Source of the DNA: Oscillospiraceae bacterium
GTDB taxonomy: Bacteria > Bacillota > Clostridia > Saccharofermentanales > Saccharofermentanaceae
Assembly (NCBI GenBank): GCA_902787975.1
Contig: CADAIP010000010.1
Span: 62,001-126,000, forward strand
Reading direction: 5' to 3'
Length of the DNA: 64,000 nt
The notes under the pieces were generated by a model. That model saw only the letters and a program-made list of their open reading frames with translations. It searched no databases and was not told the DNA's origin. Positions within the stretch are counted from its first letter, which is position 1. Each line of letters begins with the position of its first letter. The position numbers and the translations under genes are program-made. Of this stretch, positions 16,900-26,746 are shown in pieces.

Positions 16900-18393
16900 T
16901 TATCTGTTCGTCCTGGGCTTGTAGAACTTGTCGAAAAGCTCGCCCTTTACGATGTAGATATCGTGCTCGTCATCCGCTCTGACGGTCAGGTAATCGCCGA
17001 TGTCGCCTGAGTAGTACTTATCCTCAGTCCATGCCGTGAAGAGCTTTACAGGCTGCTCCAGGGGCTTTGCAAATACGACGGAATTGGTGACTGTTCTTAC
17101 CGTCTTGGCAAAAGGCATGACCTTCTTGACCTCGCCGGTGGCTCTGTTCTTGATCCTCGGCTCGTATTCGAAGTCTCTCGTGAAGACGAAGTTTGTAAGC
17201 TGATAGCTGCTTAAGAGCTTCTTTTCCTTGATGGGATAGATCTCGCCTTCAACACCGATCATGAGATATGCCTCATCGTCGATGACTGTATCAACGTCGC
17301 CTTCGAGAGTTCTGATGTTGATGGGCGTACCGCTCGGGAAAACATCAGTAAGTCTGATGCAGCCCAGAGTCTGGGAGACTTTGTCGTAAGCCTTCCATTT
17401 AGAAGTGTTGAGCTTCGTATTCTTGGCATAGATAACGAGATATCTGTCGTAATACCACTGGAGGCGCTCTTCGATGGTCTCCTTGGCAGACTTGGTCAGG
17501 AAGTCGGGCATCATGGTGCCGCCGGCCTTGAGCATGTGACCGCCGCCACCGCCGCCTAAGCCTTCTGCGAGGAATGCCGCAAGCTCATCTGCATGAACTT
17601 CCTTGGAGCAGCTCCTGACGGAAAATTTGACCTCATACTGGCTCTCGTAGAACGCAACGCATACGTTAACGTTTTCGGTCTCAAGGGCAAAGTCGCTAAT
17701 GACACCCAAGATGCAGGGGTCACAGGCCTCAGCTTCGATGACCAAATATCTGTTGCTCTCGTGGAACTCGTAGTTCATGATGGCCTTGCCTGTGATCTGG
17801 AGTTCATCGAGAGAGATGTTGGAGTTGATCATCTCTGTGACTGTGGCTTTGTTTATGACCAGCTGGTCAAGCATATCGCGGTCTAACGGGTGTGATACCT
17901 CCGACAGTCTGTTGGTATCGGAGAAAAGTCCGTAGTAAAGTGCCGTTGAAAGCATTCTGTTGTCATTCGGGTTAAAGCCTTCGTTACGGATAAGGTTCCA
18001 GCAAAGTGTCGAGCAGCTGCCGACATCACTTCTGATATAGCTGATAGCCGTTGCAGGAATTTCTGATTTCTGATGATGATCGATGATACCGATCCTCTTT
18101 GATTTCGTGGTCGTGACGTTCTTCTGTCCGTACTGACAGTCAACGTAAATGACGAGCTCGGGCTCCTCGGCAAAGAACGGTTCGTACTCAACGGGAACGT
18201 CAAGTTCCTTGCACATGATCATGAGATTGCTCTTCTTGATCTCGTTGCGGCCTCTGTAGATAAACCTAGCCTTCTTATTGTTCTGTTGGAAATACCACAT
18301 CAGTGCGTATCCTGAGGCTAGTGCGTCAGCGTCCGGATTATCGTGGCACTGAATAACGATATTCTTGTACTTCAAAAACTCTTTTAATTCCAT
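16900..18393 (-). CDS. DHH/DHHA1 family phosphoesterase
   Basis: 497 residues. The DHH domain has the metal-binding motifs HDNPDADALAS (about 16-26), VDCQ, and DHHQ (IGIIDHHQK). The DHHA1 domain has GGGGGGHMLKAGG. The layout is that of NrnA-type oligoribonucleases and c-di-AMP/pAp phosphodiesterases. However, about 180 residues extend beyond DHHA1, longer than the usual ~320-residue NrnA. The extra C-terminal region has no domain I recognise. It is monocistronic with its own terminator. Substrate unresolved between nano-RNA, pAp and cyclic dinucleotide products. Confidence 0.88.
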   Translation of the reverse strand: MELKEFLKYKNIVIQCHDNPDADALASGYALMWYFQQNNKKARFIYRGRNEIKKSNLMIMCKELDVPVEYEPFFAEEPELVIYVDCQYGQKNVTTTKSKRIGIIDHHQKSEIPATAISYIRSDVGSCSTLCWNLIRNEGFNPNDNRMLSTALYYGLFSDTNRLSEVSHPLDRDMLDQLVINKATVTEMINSNISLDELQITGKAIMNYEFHESNRYLVIEAEACDPCILGVISDFALETENVNVCVAFYESQYEVKFSVRSCSKEVHADELAAFLAEGLGGGGGGHMLKAGGTMMPDFLTKSAKETIEERLQWYYDRYLVIYAKNTKLNTSKWKAYDKVSQTLGCIRLTDVFPSGTPINIRTLEGDVDTVIDDEAYLMIGVEGEIYPIKEKKLLSSYQLTNFVFTRDFEYEPRIKNRATGEVKKVMPFAKTVRTVTNSVVFAKPLEQPVKLFTAWTEDKYYSGDIGDYLTVRADDEHDIYIVKGELFDKFYKPRTNR

Positions 18394-18512
18394 AACAACT
18401 ACCCGAATTTACAAAGTTGCTCCACCATTGTACCAAAAAGATAGGAATAACGCACTTATAAATGGGTGGCATTTTGGTGACATCTCGAAAAAGTTATCTC
18501 AACCGCAAGGCT

Positions 18513-19301
18513 TCAGCGGGTGGAAAGCCCCAGTTTCCTTCTGTTTGTGACCAGGAGCACAATTGCCGTTATGGGCACTGCGAAAACATAAATTGCGGCA
18601 TATGCGAGCAGGAACACCGGCTTATCCATGGGCCAGACAGCGGTAAGGATCCCGCAGTAGAGGTTGCTCAATGAGTGAAGGATCATGCAGGGCCAGATCT
18701 TCTTTGTCCTTGCCGCAACGAAGCCAAACGAGAGTCCTAATACGAACGTGTAGAAGAACTGTGCAGGACCCTGTGAGATTATGTGAGGCAGCGCAAAGAA
18801 AAGTGCTGACAGCAGTATCGCGGGCTTTGTTCCCAATACCATGAGCCTGTCGAAAAAGATCTTTCTGAAAAGGATCTCTTCCATTACCGGCGCGAAGACC
18901 AGGAGCAGAAATCCATAGAACAGTGGCTGCGCGAGGATATCTTCAGCCGTAGTCGCAGGCGTGCTGATATTTAGGATCTTGATCAGGACCGCAATGGGGA
19001 ACTGTGCAAGAAAGGAAAATCCTGACTGGATCAGGAATATCTTTCCCATGTTTGCAAAAGAGGGCTTCATCAGAGGCGTGTCGCTTTTCGAGACGGGCAT
19101 ACCAAGCAAAACAAGATATGCCAGAGGCATCGCGACCGCATAGGGGATCACCGTCGCGCAGAGAAGCTGCCTTGCTATTTGAGGCATGCTGCCGAACAGA
19201 TATGTATCACCGAGATAAACGAGTCCTTTGTAAATTCCAAACCAAATGACGAGAGACAAAATGACTCTAATTACCGTCAACCATTTCTTCTTCGTATCCA
19301 T
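18513..19301 (-). CDS. CPBP-family intramembrane glutamic protease (CAAX protease-like)
   Basis: 262 residues from the ATG at 19301 (AGGAG 10 bases upstream); the ATG at 19328 is an alternative. There are six to eight membrane segments. Active-site motifs of the Abi/CPBP family are present: EEILFRKIFFDRL (EExxxR), FALPHII (FxxxH) and a later LHSLSNL His motif. The gene overlaps the upstream DUF3021 gene by 35 bases and so belongs to the LytTR-DUF3021 operon. Relatives process peptides or contribute to bacteriocin self-immunity; the target here is unknown. Confidence 0.87.
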   Translation of the reverse strand: MDTKKKWLTVIRVILSLVIWFGIYKGLVYLGDTYLFGSMPQIARQLLCATVIPYAVAMPLAYLVLLGMPVSKSDTPLMKPSFANMGKIFLIQSGFSFLAQFPIAVLIKILNISTPATTAEDILAQPLFYGFLLLVFAPVMEEILFRKIFFDRLMVLGTKPAILLSALFFALPHIISQGPAQFFYTFVLGLSFGFVAARTKKIWPCMILHSLSNLYCGILTAVWPMDKPVFLLAYAAIYVFAVPITAIVLLVTNRRKLGLSTR

Positions 19302-19746
19302 CTTCCTGATGCTCCTTATGAAATTCATTCAAAGCATCGTTCATTTTGTCGGTACGGGCTTTCTTGACGAAATACGTAATGGTCTGGGCTATCGTGAACG
19401 TAATGACAAACATCACAGCAAAGAGCAGCAGATCTTCCGGTTTGAGAAAGCTGCTTCTTGTATAAAGACCCAGCATCGCAAAACCAAAGTACAGCGGCGC
19501 AAACATAATGTTGACGAGCACGTACGGCTTGTTTTGTGCCCACTTTGTTCCGATAAGATACGTCCTTACTACTGTCAGAACAAACAGCATGGTGTAGACC
19601 AGGAACAGCCTTAAGATGATCTCAGGATTTATGAGCCATCCGAAGTAAGCCATGATACCGGCAAGCAGAACAACGCTTGCGGAGAAAACCGTCGTCACGA
19701 TGATGAATGCTTTTTTACATGACTGCTTAAGTCTTTTAACATCCAT
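19267..19746 (-). CDS. DUF3021-type four-helix membrane protein
   Basis: 159 residues from the ATG at 19746, nine bases after AAAGGAG; the ATG at 19755 would sit directly on that Shine-Dalgarno. Four hydrophobic segments and a charged C-terminal tail (KEHQEDGYEEEM) match the DUF3021 family, which is nearly always encoded just after a LytTR regulator, as here. In such pairs the membrane protein is thought to modulate the regulator. The Shine-Dalgarno lies within the last codons of the LytTR gene, indicating translational coupling. Confidence 0.8.
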   Translation of the reverse strand: MDVKRLKQSCKKAFIIVTTVFSASVVLLAGIMAYFGWLINPEIILRLFLVYTMLFVLTVVRTYLIGTKWAQNKPYVLVNIMFAPLYFGFAMLGLYTRSSFLKPEDLLLFAVMFVITFTIAQTITYFVKKARTDKMNDALNEFHKEHQEDGYEEEMVDGN

Positions 19747-19747
19747 G

Positions 19748-20200
19748 TTAAGCATCTCCTTTCATGCCGATGGTCTTCTTGAGATCTCCGACGTAACCAC
19801 GTGAGACAATGACTGTCTCGCCGTTTGCGAGAAGGAGCCTTAGCTTTCTTCCCTCGTCAGGAGATATCTTTCGGACGGCATTTACGTTTACGATCTGAGC
19901 CTTTGAGATGCGCACAAAACTTCTCGTTCTGCACATTTCTTCGAGTTCATAAAGAGTGTTTCTGACCTTGTAAACTGACGCTGAAGTGTATGCGAAAACA
20001 TATCTGTCCACTGCCTCGAAATACAGTATCTGCGAGAAGGATACGGGTACGCTGTCGCCGTTGTCTTTGATCCCGATCAGCCTGTCATGTGCACTTTTGA
20101 CTGCGCTTATCAGGTTCTCAACTTCAGCATCCATTTCCTGAAATCTGATCTCGACTTCAGTCTCTTTAATGTCCTTTTTCTCTTTAAGGATCAAACGCAC
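19748..20200 (-). CDS. LytTR-domain DNA-binding regulator
   Basis: 150 residues from the GTG at 20200, which has GGAGG seven bases upstream; the longer frame to 20359 lacks a signal for initiation. A short N-terminal helical part is followed by the LytTR domain (about 50-148): ILYFEAVDRYVFAYT, FVRISKAQIVNVNAV and SRGYVGDLKKTIGM. There is no receiver domain, which is normal for LytTR regulators paired with DUF3021 proteins. An upstream TATAAT near 20304-20309 on the minus strand is a possible -10. It is the first gene of a three-gene operon with DUF3021 and the CPBP protease. Confidence 0.87.
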   Translation of the reverse strand: MRLILKEKKDIKETEVEIRFQEMDAEVENLISAVKSAHDRLIGIKDNGDSVPVSFSQILYFEAVDRYVFAYTSASVYKVRNTLYELEEMCRTRSFVRISKAQIVNVNAVRKISPDEGRKLRLLLANGETVIVSRGYVGDLKKTIGMKGDA

Positions 20201-20528
20201 TTTAATGCCTCCGTCAGGCCCACTATCCTCTATATGTTTCCGCGCTTCAAGAACATCCTGCATAAGATGTACTTTTGCGTGAATAAGTTGCCACGTAAAA
20301 CTATTATACCCATTCTCACAGCGCGTCGAAAATGCAATTGACAACACCCTCACCTGCAAGTAAGATGAATGTGCAACAGATCAATTAGTTATTCGCGTTC
20401 TGCTGCCGCGACGCTTTTTATAAGCGGGGTTAATAATGATAAGAACCTTGGAATCTCATCATGAATGACAAATAAGTGCGCTTAACATAGCGCGAAGTTT
20501 TGCTGTTCGTGAAAGGAGGTTCTTTTTT

Positions 20529-21257
20529 ATGCTTCACGACAAAGATTTTGAATATTACGAGAAGATCGCTCACTGGAGTTTTGACGAGTACGACTGTCAC
20601 ACAGAGAGCCTGACGGACTGGGATCTTTATGAGATCTTAAAGTCTGTCGCAACACCGGATTCGCACGTGCTGGATCTCGGCACCGGCGGCGGCGAGAAAC
20701 TGCTTGCAAATTATCCTGACTGCGCGGAAATCGTGGGCACGGATTACTCGCCCAACATGGTCGCCACAGCCCTCGAAAACCTTGCAAAGAGCGGCCGCAA
20801 AAACATCACGTTCAGGGTGATGGACAACCTTCACATGGATGTCCCTGACGGACATTTTGACGTGGTCGTCGCGCGCCACACCTGCATTGATGCAGAGCAG
20901 ATCATGCGCTGCCTTAAACCCGAAGGGTTTCTTCTGATCAGAGGCGTCGACAAGTACGACTGCTGGGATCTGAAGAAGACCGTGGGTTACGGACAGGGTT
21001 TTGACGATCCGGTTCCGATAAGCATCGTCGACTATGAGAATGTTCTGGCTGCAGGTTTTCGCGACGTGGAACTGGTACCTATCCACGAACGCGAATTCTA
21101 CAAAGACGCAGCGACATTCAAGGCATTCCTCGAAGTCGTACCGATCCTTGACCACATGCCGGAAGATGAAGTCCTTGACGGTTACATCGCAAGGAACACC
21201 TACTCCGGAAGGGTCAGGCTCATACGACGCTACTACGGGATAACCGCGAGAAAGTGA
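20529..21257 (+). CDS. Class I SAM-dependent methyltransferase
   Basis: 242 residues. Motif I is VLDLGTGGGE (about 49-58), then GTDYSPNMVATA for the acidic loop and PDGHFDVVVARH for motif II/III. An AAAGGAGG Shine-Dalgarno precedes the ATG. The 328-base gap upstream (20201-20528) holds divergent promoter-like sequences and nothing else I can name. Convergent with thiC; the two stop codons abut. The substrate cannot be predicted; small-molecule or rRNA-type targets are equally possible. Confidence 0.87.
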   Translation: MLHDKDFEYYEKIAHWSFDEYDCHTESLTDWDLYEILKSVATPDSHVLDLGTGGGEKLLANYPDCAEIVGTDYSPNMVATALENLAKSGRKNITFRVMDNLHMDVPDGHFDVVVARHTCIDAEQIMRCLKPEGFLLIRGVDKYDCWDLKKTVGYGQGFDDPVPISIVDYENVLAAGFRDVELVPIHEREFYKDAATFKAFLEVVPILDHMPEDEVLDGYIARNTYSGRVRLIRRYYGITARK

Positions 21258-22565
21258 TCAGAGTATATCGATATACTCGCCTGCGAGGGCTTTATTCATG
21301 CTCCTGACTGCGCAGAACTTGCCGCACATGGAGCATGTATCCTCGTGCTCGGGTGCCCTGTCATCGCGGATTGCTTTGGCGGTCTCAGGGTCAATGGCGC
21401 ATGCCCACTGGCCTTCCCAGTCGAACTTTCTTCTGGCCTTTGCCATCTTGTTGTCTTCGTCCATCGCGTGAGGGATCTTTTTCGCGATGTCGGCAGCATG
21501 TGCAGCGATCTTGGATGCGATGATACCCTGCTTAACGTCGTCAACGTTGGGAAGAGCGAGGTGCTCGGCAGGAGTTACGTAGCAAAGGAAAGCGGCGCCT
21601 GAAGCGGCTGCAATCGCACCTCCTATTGCGGAAGTGATGTGATCGTATCCGGGTGCGATGTCAGTTACGAGGGGTCCTAAAACGTAGAAAGGAGCGCCCA
21701 TGCAAATGCTCTGCTGGATCTTCATGTTTGCTTCGATCTGGTCCATCGGCATGTGGCCGGGGCCTTCTACCATGACCTGCACGTCCTTCTCCCACGCGCG
21801 CTTTGTGAGCTCGCCGAGTCTTACAAGTTCTTCTATCTGGCAAACGTCACTTGCGTCAGCAAGGCATCCCGGACGGCAAGCGTCACCAAGAGAGATCGTT
21901 ACATCGTATTCCCTGCAGATGTCGAGGATCTCGTCATAGTATTCGTAGAATGGATTCTCGTTACCCGTCATGCACATCCATGCAAAGATCAGTGAGCCGC
22001 CTCTGGATACGATGTTCATCTCTCTTTTGTGCTTCTTGATCTGGTCAATCGTGTGTCTTGTGATGCCGCAGTGAAGCGTTACGAAATCAACGCCGTCTTC
22101 AGCATGAAGCCTTACAACGTCGATGAGATCTTTTGCAGTAAGTGTCGCAAGATCTCTCTGATAGTGGATTACCGCATCGTAAACAGGGACCGTGCCGATC
22201 ATGGCAGGACACTCTGAAGTAAGCTTACGTCTGAAAGGGATCGTGTCGCCATGTGATGAGAGGTCCATGATGGCATCCGCGCCCATCTCGACAGCGGCGT
22301 TAACCTTCTGCATCTCGATGTTGTAATCCTTGCAGTCGCGCGATACGCCGAGATTAACATTTATCTTTGTCTTGAGCATTGAGCCGACACCCTCGGGATC
22401 GATGCACTTGTGATTCTTGTTTGCACAGATCGCGACCTTGCCTTCTGCTACCCAGTTACGGATCTCTTCTTCTGTTCTGTATTCCTTCGCAGCAACGATC
22501 TTCATCTCGGGTGTAACGATGCCTTTTCTTGCTGCTTCCATCTGTGTCTTGTAAGTTCTTTCCAT
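21258..22565 (-). CDS. thiC: Phosphomethylpyrimidine synthase
   Basis: 435 residues from the ATG at 22565 (GAGGAG upstream). This radical-SAM enzyme converts aminoimidazole ribotide to HMP-phosphate in thiamine synthesis. Seen: the C-terminal CX2CX4C iron-sulfur motif CSMCGKFC, the segments [22 protein letters not shown] and [17 protein letters not shown], and TPAEHLALP. The length fits the shorter clostridial/archaeal ThiC without the N-terminal extension. Its Shine-Dalgarno overlaps the thiD stop codon, and it is the last gene of the TPP-riboswitch-controlled operon. Confidence 0.97.
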   Translation of the reverse strand: MERTYKTQMEAARKGIVTPEMKIVAAKEYRTEEEIRNWVAEGKVAICANKNHKCIDPEGVGSMLKTKINVNLGVSRDCKDYNIEMQKVNAAVEMGADAIMDLSSHGDTIPFRRKLTSECPAMIGTVPVYDAVIHYQRDLATLTAKDLIDVVRLHAEDGVDFVTLHCGITRHTIDQIKKHKREMNIVSRGGSLIFAWMCMTGNENPFYEYYDEILDICREYDVTISLGDACRPGCLADASDVCQIEELVRLGELTKRAWEKDVQVMVEGPGHMPMDQIEANMKIQQSICMGAPFYVLGPLVTDIAPGYDHITSAIGGAIAAASGAAFLCYVTPAEHLALPNVDDVKQGIIASKIAAHAADIAKKIPHAMDEDNKMAKARRKFDWEGQWACAIDPETAKAIRDDRAPEHEDTCSMCGKFCAVRSMNKALAGEYIDIL

Positions 22566-22576
22566 ATGTATTCTCC

Positions 22577-23374
22577 TCATATTTTGTATTTGGTTTTTAA
22601 GTCGTGTCCATGATCTAACGGTCCTCTTCCGTGACCCAGATCAAGGCCTGCTGCTATTGCTTCCGTGATATATTCTTTCGCGCGTGTTACTGCCTGCGGA
22701 ACATCCATTCCCTTTGCAAGATTGCACGCGATAGCGCTTGATAAAGTGCACCCCGTTCCGTGCGTGTTTTCGTTATCTATCTTCTGCATCGCGAAAACAC
22801 AAACTTCACCGTCGTGATACAAAACATCATTTGCGTTTTCTTCCGAATGACCGCCCTTGATGAGCACCGAACATCCGCATTCTTTATTTATCTTTTCTGC
22901 GGCATTTTTCATGTCATCTTCTGCATTTATCTTCATGCCTGAGAGCACTTCTGCTTCCGGCACGTTCGGAGTAACAAGCGCTGCTAACGGAATGAGTTTT
23001 TCTTTTAACGCTTTCACGCTCTCACTGTTAGACAGATCAGCTTCGCTCGTTGCAACCATGACAGGATCGACAACAAGTTTTTTCACGTTATAAAACTTCA
23101 TTCTTTCAGCAATGATCTCCACCATTTCTTTGCTTGGTATCATGCCTGTTTTTACCGCATCGGGAACGATGTCTTCAAACACAGAATCAATCTGGTCTTT
23201 AAGGAAGTCACCTGTGGCGTTTTGTATTGATCTGACACCGGTTGTATTCTGCGCAGTAAGCGAAGTGATAACTGACATTCCGTACACGCCGTTTGCGAGC
23301 ATCGTCTTAAGATCTGCCTGTATTCCGGCGCCGCCCGAGCAGTCGCTTCCGGCAATGGTCAAAACCTTTTTCAT
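22577..23374 (-). CDS. thiD: Hydroxymethylpyrimidine/phosphomethylpyrimidine kinase
   Basis: 265 residues, the usual ThiD length. The N-terminus [20 protein letters not shown] is the ribokinase-fold substrate site, [10 protein letters not shown] follows in the middle and the anion-hole motif [11 protein letters not shown] lies near the end. It phosphorylates HMP and HMP-P to HMP-PP. Its start overlaps the thiM/E stop by four bases and its stop overlaps the thiC Shine-Dalgarno, so translation is coupled. Confidence 0.96.
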   Translation of the reverse strand: MKKVLTIAGSDCSGGAGIQADLKTMLANGVYGMSVITSLTAQNTTGVRSIQNATGDFLKDQIDSVFEDIVPDAVKTGMIPSKEMVEIIAERMKFYNVKKLVVDPVMVATSEADLSNSESVKALKEKLIPLAALVTPNVPEAEVLSGMKINAEDDMKNAAEKINKECGCSVLIKGGHSEENANDVLYHDGEVCVFAMQKIDNENTHGTGCTLSSAIACNLAKGMDVPQAVTRAKEYITEAIAAGLDLGHGRGPLDHGHDLKTKYKI

Positions 23375-24744
23375 CGGCTCCTCCTTAAGTCTTCAAATGC
23401 ATCTTTAAGTTCTTCAGCGGCCAGCTTCGGGTCTGCTGCTTTCATGATCGCCGACACCGCACAGATGCCTGCAATATCAATGCCTTTGAGCACACCGAGA
23501 TTCGTGCTGTTAAGTCCGCCGATCGCATTTACCGGGATCGGCACGGCCTTTGTGATCGCATCCAGAGTTTCAGTTGAAGTAAGAACCGTTTTGACTTTGG
23601 TCGTAGTCGGATATATCGCTCCGACACCAAGATAATCAGCACCGTCTTCGTATGCTTTCAGAGCTGCTTCAACAGTCTTTGCGGTGGCACCAAGAATCCT
23701 GTTGTTCCCGATTAACTTTCTTGCTTGTTTTACAGGCATATCCTCAGCTCCGACATGCACGCCTTCAGCGCCTGATGCGAGCATGACATCTACCCTGTCA
23801 TCTATTATCAGAGGCACGTTGTATTCGCTTGTAAGTGCATGGACTTTCTTTGCAAGATCGATGTAGTCACGTGTTGATCTGTTTTTCTCGCGAAGCTGGA
23901 TCAAAGTGACTCCGCCTTCCAAAGCAGACTTCACTCTTGCAAGAAATTCGTCTTCTTCATATAAAGTGCTGTCGGTGATGAAATACATCGTGGGATCGAA
24001 GCTGATTTTCTTTTCACTCATTGCATCTAAAAGTTTCACCATAAATGTTCCTGTTCCGTCTGCTGTGCGCGCTGCTTCTTCACCGCACATCTTGAAAAAT
24101 CCGCACGCATCAACAACGCTCTGGAAAGTGTTTTCGCGCGCAAGATAAGTCGCGATCACAGCGCCTAAAATGCATCCTGTTCCGGTAACGGAAGAAAGCA
24201 TTTCAGTGCCGCCGTTAACTTCTGTAACCGATCCGTCAAAACCTATGAAATCAGTCTTTCCGGTGGCAAGAACAATTGCGTTTGTATCTGCAGAAATCTT
24301 CAGGATCGTGCTGCGCACGGACTCTTCATCAATGCCTGTTTTCGCATCGACACCGATGTCTTTATATGCATCATTTCCTATCGCTAAGATCTCGGAATAG
24401 TTTCCCTTAATGACTGCAAATCTGCCTTCGGAAATAAGGTCTTTTACGAAGCTTTTTCGAAGTTCGGAACACGCGCTACCTACTGCATCGAGAACGACCG
24501 GAATCCCCTTGTCATTTGCGGCTTTGAGCGAGAGCTTCATGGACGTCATCCTGACATCTGAGATGTTGCCGAGATTTATGAGCAAAGCAGACGCGGTCTT
24601 TGTTATCTCCTCAACTTCCAAAGGGTGCTCAGCCATTATCGGCTTGGCACCCAGAGCAAGAACAGCATTAGCTGTCTGATTGATCGAGATCGGATTGGTT
24701 ATGCAGTGGATCAGGCAGGTTTGTGCTCTGTCTGCTTTTTCCAT
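23371..24744 (-). CDS. thiM-thiE: Fused hydroxyethylthiazole kinase / thiamine-phosphate synthase (ThiM-ThiE)
   Basis: 457 residues holding two enzymes normally separate. Residues about 1-245 are Thi[26 protein letters not shown] and [13 protein letters not shown]. Residues about 250-457 are Thi[58 protein letters not shown] and INAIGGL with the phosphate sites. The fusion links thiazole salvage to joining with HMP-PP. A GGAGGTGCC leader supports the ATG at 24744, which overlaps the thiW end by 34 bases. The fused order is known in some Firmicutes. Confidence 0.95.
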   Translation of the reverse strand: MEKADRAQTCLIHCITNPISINQTANAVLALGAKPIMAEHPLEVEEITKTASALLINLGNISDVRMTSMKLSLKAANDKGIPVVLDAVGSACSELRKSFVKDLISEGRFAVIKGNYSEILAIGNDAYKDIGVDAKTGIDEESVRSTILKISADTNAIVLATGKTDFIGFDGSVTEVNGGTEMLSSVTGTGCILGAVIATYLARENTFQSVVDACGFFKMCGEEAARTADGTGTFMVKLLDAMSEKKISFDPTMYFITDSTLYEEDEFLARVKSALEGGVTLIQLREKNRSTRDYIDLAKKVHALTSEYNVPLIIDDRVDVMLASGAEGVHVGAEDMPVKQARKLIGNNRILGATAKTVEAALKAYEDGADYLGVGAIYPTTTKVKTVLTSTETLDAITKAVPIPVNAIGGLNSTNLGVLKGIDIAGICAVSAIMKAADPKLAAEELKDAFEDLRRSR

Positions 24745-25259
24745 AAGGCACCTCCTGCAATGATCTTATGCTGCATCTTCTTAAGCACTCCGACATGCTG
24801 GAGCCTGTACAAAAGGATTGCCGCGATGCTTCCGCCGATCAGGGTGCCGCACGTAAAAGACGGCACGTAGAAAAACCATCCGAGTCCTTCTCTTCCGCAG
24901 ATGTAAGTCATGACCGGATAAGATACGATCGCACCTATTATTCCCGTTCCGACGATCTCGCCCAAAACGGCAGCCCAGATCTTACCCTTGGTAACCTTAT
25001 AAAGTATTCCAGACAAGAGCGCGCCGAACACCGCACCCGTAAGCGCGAGCGGCGGAATGCCCATCACGCACATCCTGATGATGCCTATAAGAAGCGCAAC
25101 AAGAAACGCATCAACTGGGCCCAATAAAACTGCAGCGGTGATGTTGATCAGATGCGCCATCGGGCACATTCCCTCGATTCTCAAAAGCGGCGAGATCACA
25201 ACTCCGATCGCGATCAGAAGCGCCATTACCGACAGTCTCAACACATTGTATCTTTTCAT
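24711..25259 (-). CDS. thiW: ECF-transporter S component for a thiamine precursor (ThiW-like)
   Basis: 182 residues from the ATG at 25259 (GGAAGGAGACAAAA upstream); the longer frame would run into the riboswitch terminator. Five to six membrane segments, an early GVVISPLLRIEGMCPMAHL segment and Ala/Gly-rich helices are typical of ThiW, the proposed thiazole transporter S component. It would use a shared ECF energizing module encoded elsewhere. It is the first gene after the TPP riboswitch, which fits a vitamin-precursor importer. Confidence 0.88.
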   Translation of the reverse strand: MKRYNVLRLSVMALLIAIGVVISPLLRIEGMCPMAHLINITAAVLLGPVDAFLVALLIGIIRMCVMGIPPLALTGAVFGALLSGILYKVTKGKIWAAVLGEIVGTGIIGAIVSYPVMTYICGREGLGWFFYVPSFTCGTLIGGSIAAILLYRLQHVGVLKKMQHKIIAGGALWKKQTEHKPA

Positions 25260-25280
25260 TTTTGTCTCCTTCCGGACACG

Positions 25281-25314
25281 AAAAAAGGGAGCTGCCTGAT
25301 CACTGACAACTCCC
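25281..25314 (-). terminator. Riboswitch-controlled terminator
   Basis: On the minus strand a GGGAG ... CTCCC hairpin is followed by TTTTTT, located between the TPP aptamer and the thiW start. It is the expected expression platform: TPP binding favours termination. Confidence 0.8.
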
Positions 25315-25330
25315 TTCAAAACACTCTGTG

Positions 25331-25413
25331 TTAAGCATCCCTACGTTGGCATTATCCAAATCAGGTTCTCGGTCGAAGGTCGCACCTTCCTCTCAGCCTG
25401 TATACAAGCTCCC
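25331..25413 (-). promoter_or_regulatory. TPP riboswitch (THI element)
   Basis: Read on the minus strand, the aptamer shows the conserved pieces in order: GGGAGC, CTGAGAGG, GACC ... GAGAACCTGAT, GGATAAT and GTAGGGA. These are the pyrimidine- and pyrophosphate-sensing arms of the THI box. It controls the thiW-thiM/E-thiD-thiC operon. The terminator at 25281-25314 follows. Confidence 0.97.
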
Positions 25414-25514
25414 GTTTCCGTATTCAATTTTCGAAAAGAAGATTACACTAACATATCTATAAGTTCAAGAGGTTTTTGAAATTATTTGCGTATCTGGACT
25501 CCAGATATAAACGC

Positions 25515-25611
25515 AAATAAAAACCTCACCCAAGACCACGAATCCTGAAGTGAGGTAATATTTTTCCTACTTCGGAAGCAACCGTCTCTGCAGACCGTGC
25601 TATCCTGAAGT
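25515..25611 (-). ncRNA. Candidate ~92-nt small RNA or attenuator with its own promoter
   Basis: A minus-strand promoter (TTGACT at 25636-25641, 17-base spacer, TAGAAT at 25613-25618) starts a transcript near 25606. The transcript ends at a hairpin CCTCAC/GTGAGG (25524-25555) with a TTTTTATTT tail. GAAGTAGG (25566-25573) can pair with CCTCACTTC (25547-25555) in place of the terminator stem. The words TTCAGGAT and GGTCT occur twice. I recognise no known RNA family. It lies upstream of the TPP riboswitch but is separated from it by its own terminator. Confidence 0.55.
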
Positions 25612-25612
25612 A

Positions 25613-25641
25613 ATTCTAACATCGAGTATAAAAGCAGTCAA
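25613..25641 (-). promoter_or_regulatory. Promoter of the candidate small RNA
   Basis: TTGACT and TAGAAT hexamers with an exact 17-base spacer on the minus strand. Confidence 0.6.
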
Positions 25642-25751
25642 CGAATGTCTTCTAAATTGTCCTTATAATCAAGCTTGCCTTCAGATTTGCACTGAATCAT
25701 AAAAAATGTACAATGTTGTTCGTGTAAGTCAAAAGAACAGGGGATAGATCA

Positions 25752-26741
25752 ATGTCATTTAAAAAAGTTATATCTGTTGTAGTAATTATCGCCATCGTAG
25801 CAGGTGCGCTTTGTTCCTGCACTTCGAAAAAACGTGTACACATTCCGCACCGTTTTGCATCTGCTGAAGAAGGTCGCGAGCTGATGCTCTCCAACGAGGA
25901 TAACTACTATAGTCACTTCTCACAGAATGATCTTGATTACAAGATGCAGAAGACCGGCGCGACAATGGAAGAATATAAAGCATTTGCTGCAGAGCAGGTG
26001 CAGGACTTCACCGCTGTCGAAAAATCTTTCATCAACCGTCGAATCAAGAACATCGAGAAGACACTTGAAAAGAATGGTTATGAACTGCCTGAACTTGATG
26101 AGATCGTTTTCATCAAGACCACTATGGAAGAAGAGCTCGGTGCCAGCGGTTATACACACGGAACCCAGATCTATCTGAACGCTACGGTCATCTCCGCCTA
26201 TTCTTTAATGAGCGTCTTCCCTGAGACCGCGCAGCTGGCTGATGAGCTGATCTGTCACGAGATCTTCCACTGCCTTACAAGAAACAATCCCGAATTTAGG
26301 GAAGACATGTATTCGATAATTAACTTCACGGTTGCAGATTCCGATTTTGAGATCCCCGCAAGCGTTTTCGAGTATCACATCACAAATCCGGACGTTGAGC
26401 ATCACGACTCATATGCGACTTTCATCATCGACGGCGAAGAAGTCCCGTGCTTTACGGACTTCATTACGACAATGCACTTCGAAGAATCCCAGTCTACATT
26501 CTTCTCCTGCAGCGAGACCGCACTCATTCCGATCGACGGCAGGGACACCTACTACACACCTGCCCAGACTTCCAATTTCTATGAGATCTTCGGTGAGAAC
26601 ACCGGCTATGTCGTAGACCCTGAAGAGTGCATGGCAGACAACTTCGCATATGCGATCGTCTACGGTATCGAAGGGCGCGATAATCAGGGCTATCCGAGTT
26701 CTGAGATCATCCAGGCCGTTATAGATTACCTGAAGAAATAA
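25752..26741 (+). CDS. Putative zinc metallopeptidase lipoprotein
   Basis: 329 residues. Signal peptide with lipobox ALCSC. The motif CHEIFHCLT (about residue 175) is an HExxH zincin site. A later EECMADNFAYAI carries a Glu and Asp arranged like the third zinc ligand region of gluzincins. The protein would be membrane-anchored outside the cell and cleave peptides, but no named peptidase family was recognised beyond the motif. AGGGGATAG precedes the ATG. It is monocistronic and is followed by a parS-like site and a terminator. Confidence 0.7.
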   Translation: MSFKKVISVVVIIAIVAGALCSCTSKKRVHIPHRFASAEEGRELMLSNEDNYYSHFSQNDLDYKMQKTGATMEEYKAFAAEQVQDFTAVEKSFINRRIKNIEKTLEKNGYELPELDEIVFIKTTMEEELGASGYTHGTQIYLNATVISAYSLMSVFPETAQLADELICHEIFHCLTRNNPEFREDMYSIINFTVADSDFEIPASVFEYHITNPDVEHHDSYATFIIDGEEVPCFTDFITTMHFEESQSTFFSCSETALIPIDGRDTYYTPAQTSNFYEIFGENTGYVVDPEECMADNFAYAIVYGIEGRDNQGYPSSEIIQAVIDYLKK

Positions 26742-26746
26742 TTAAA

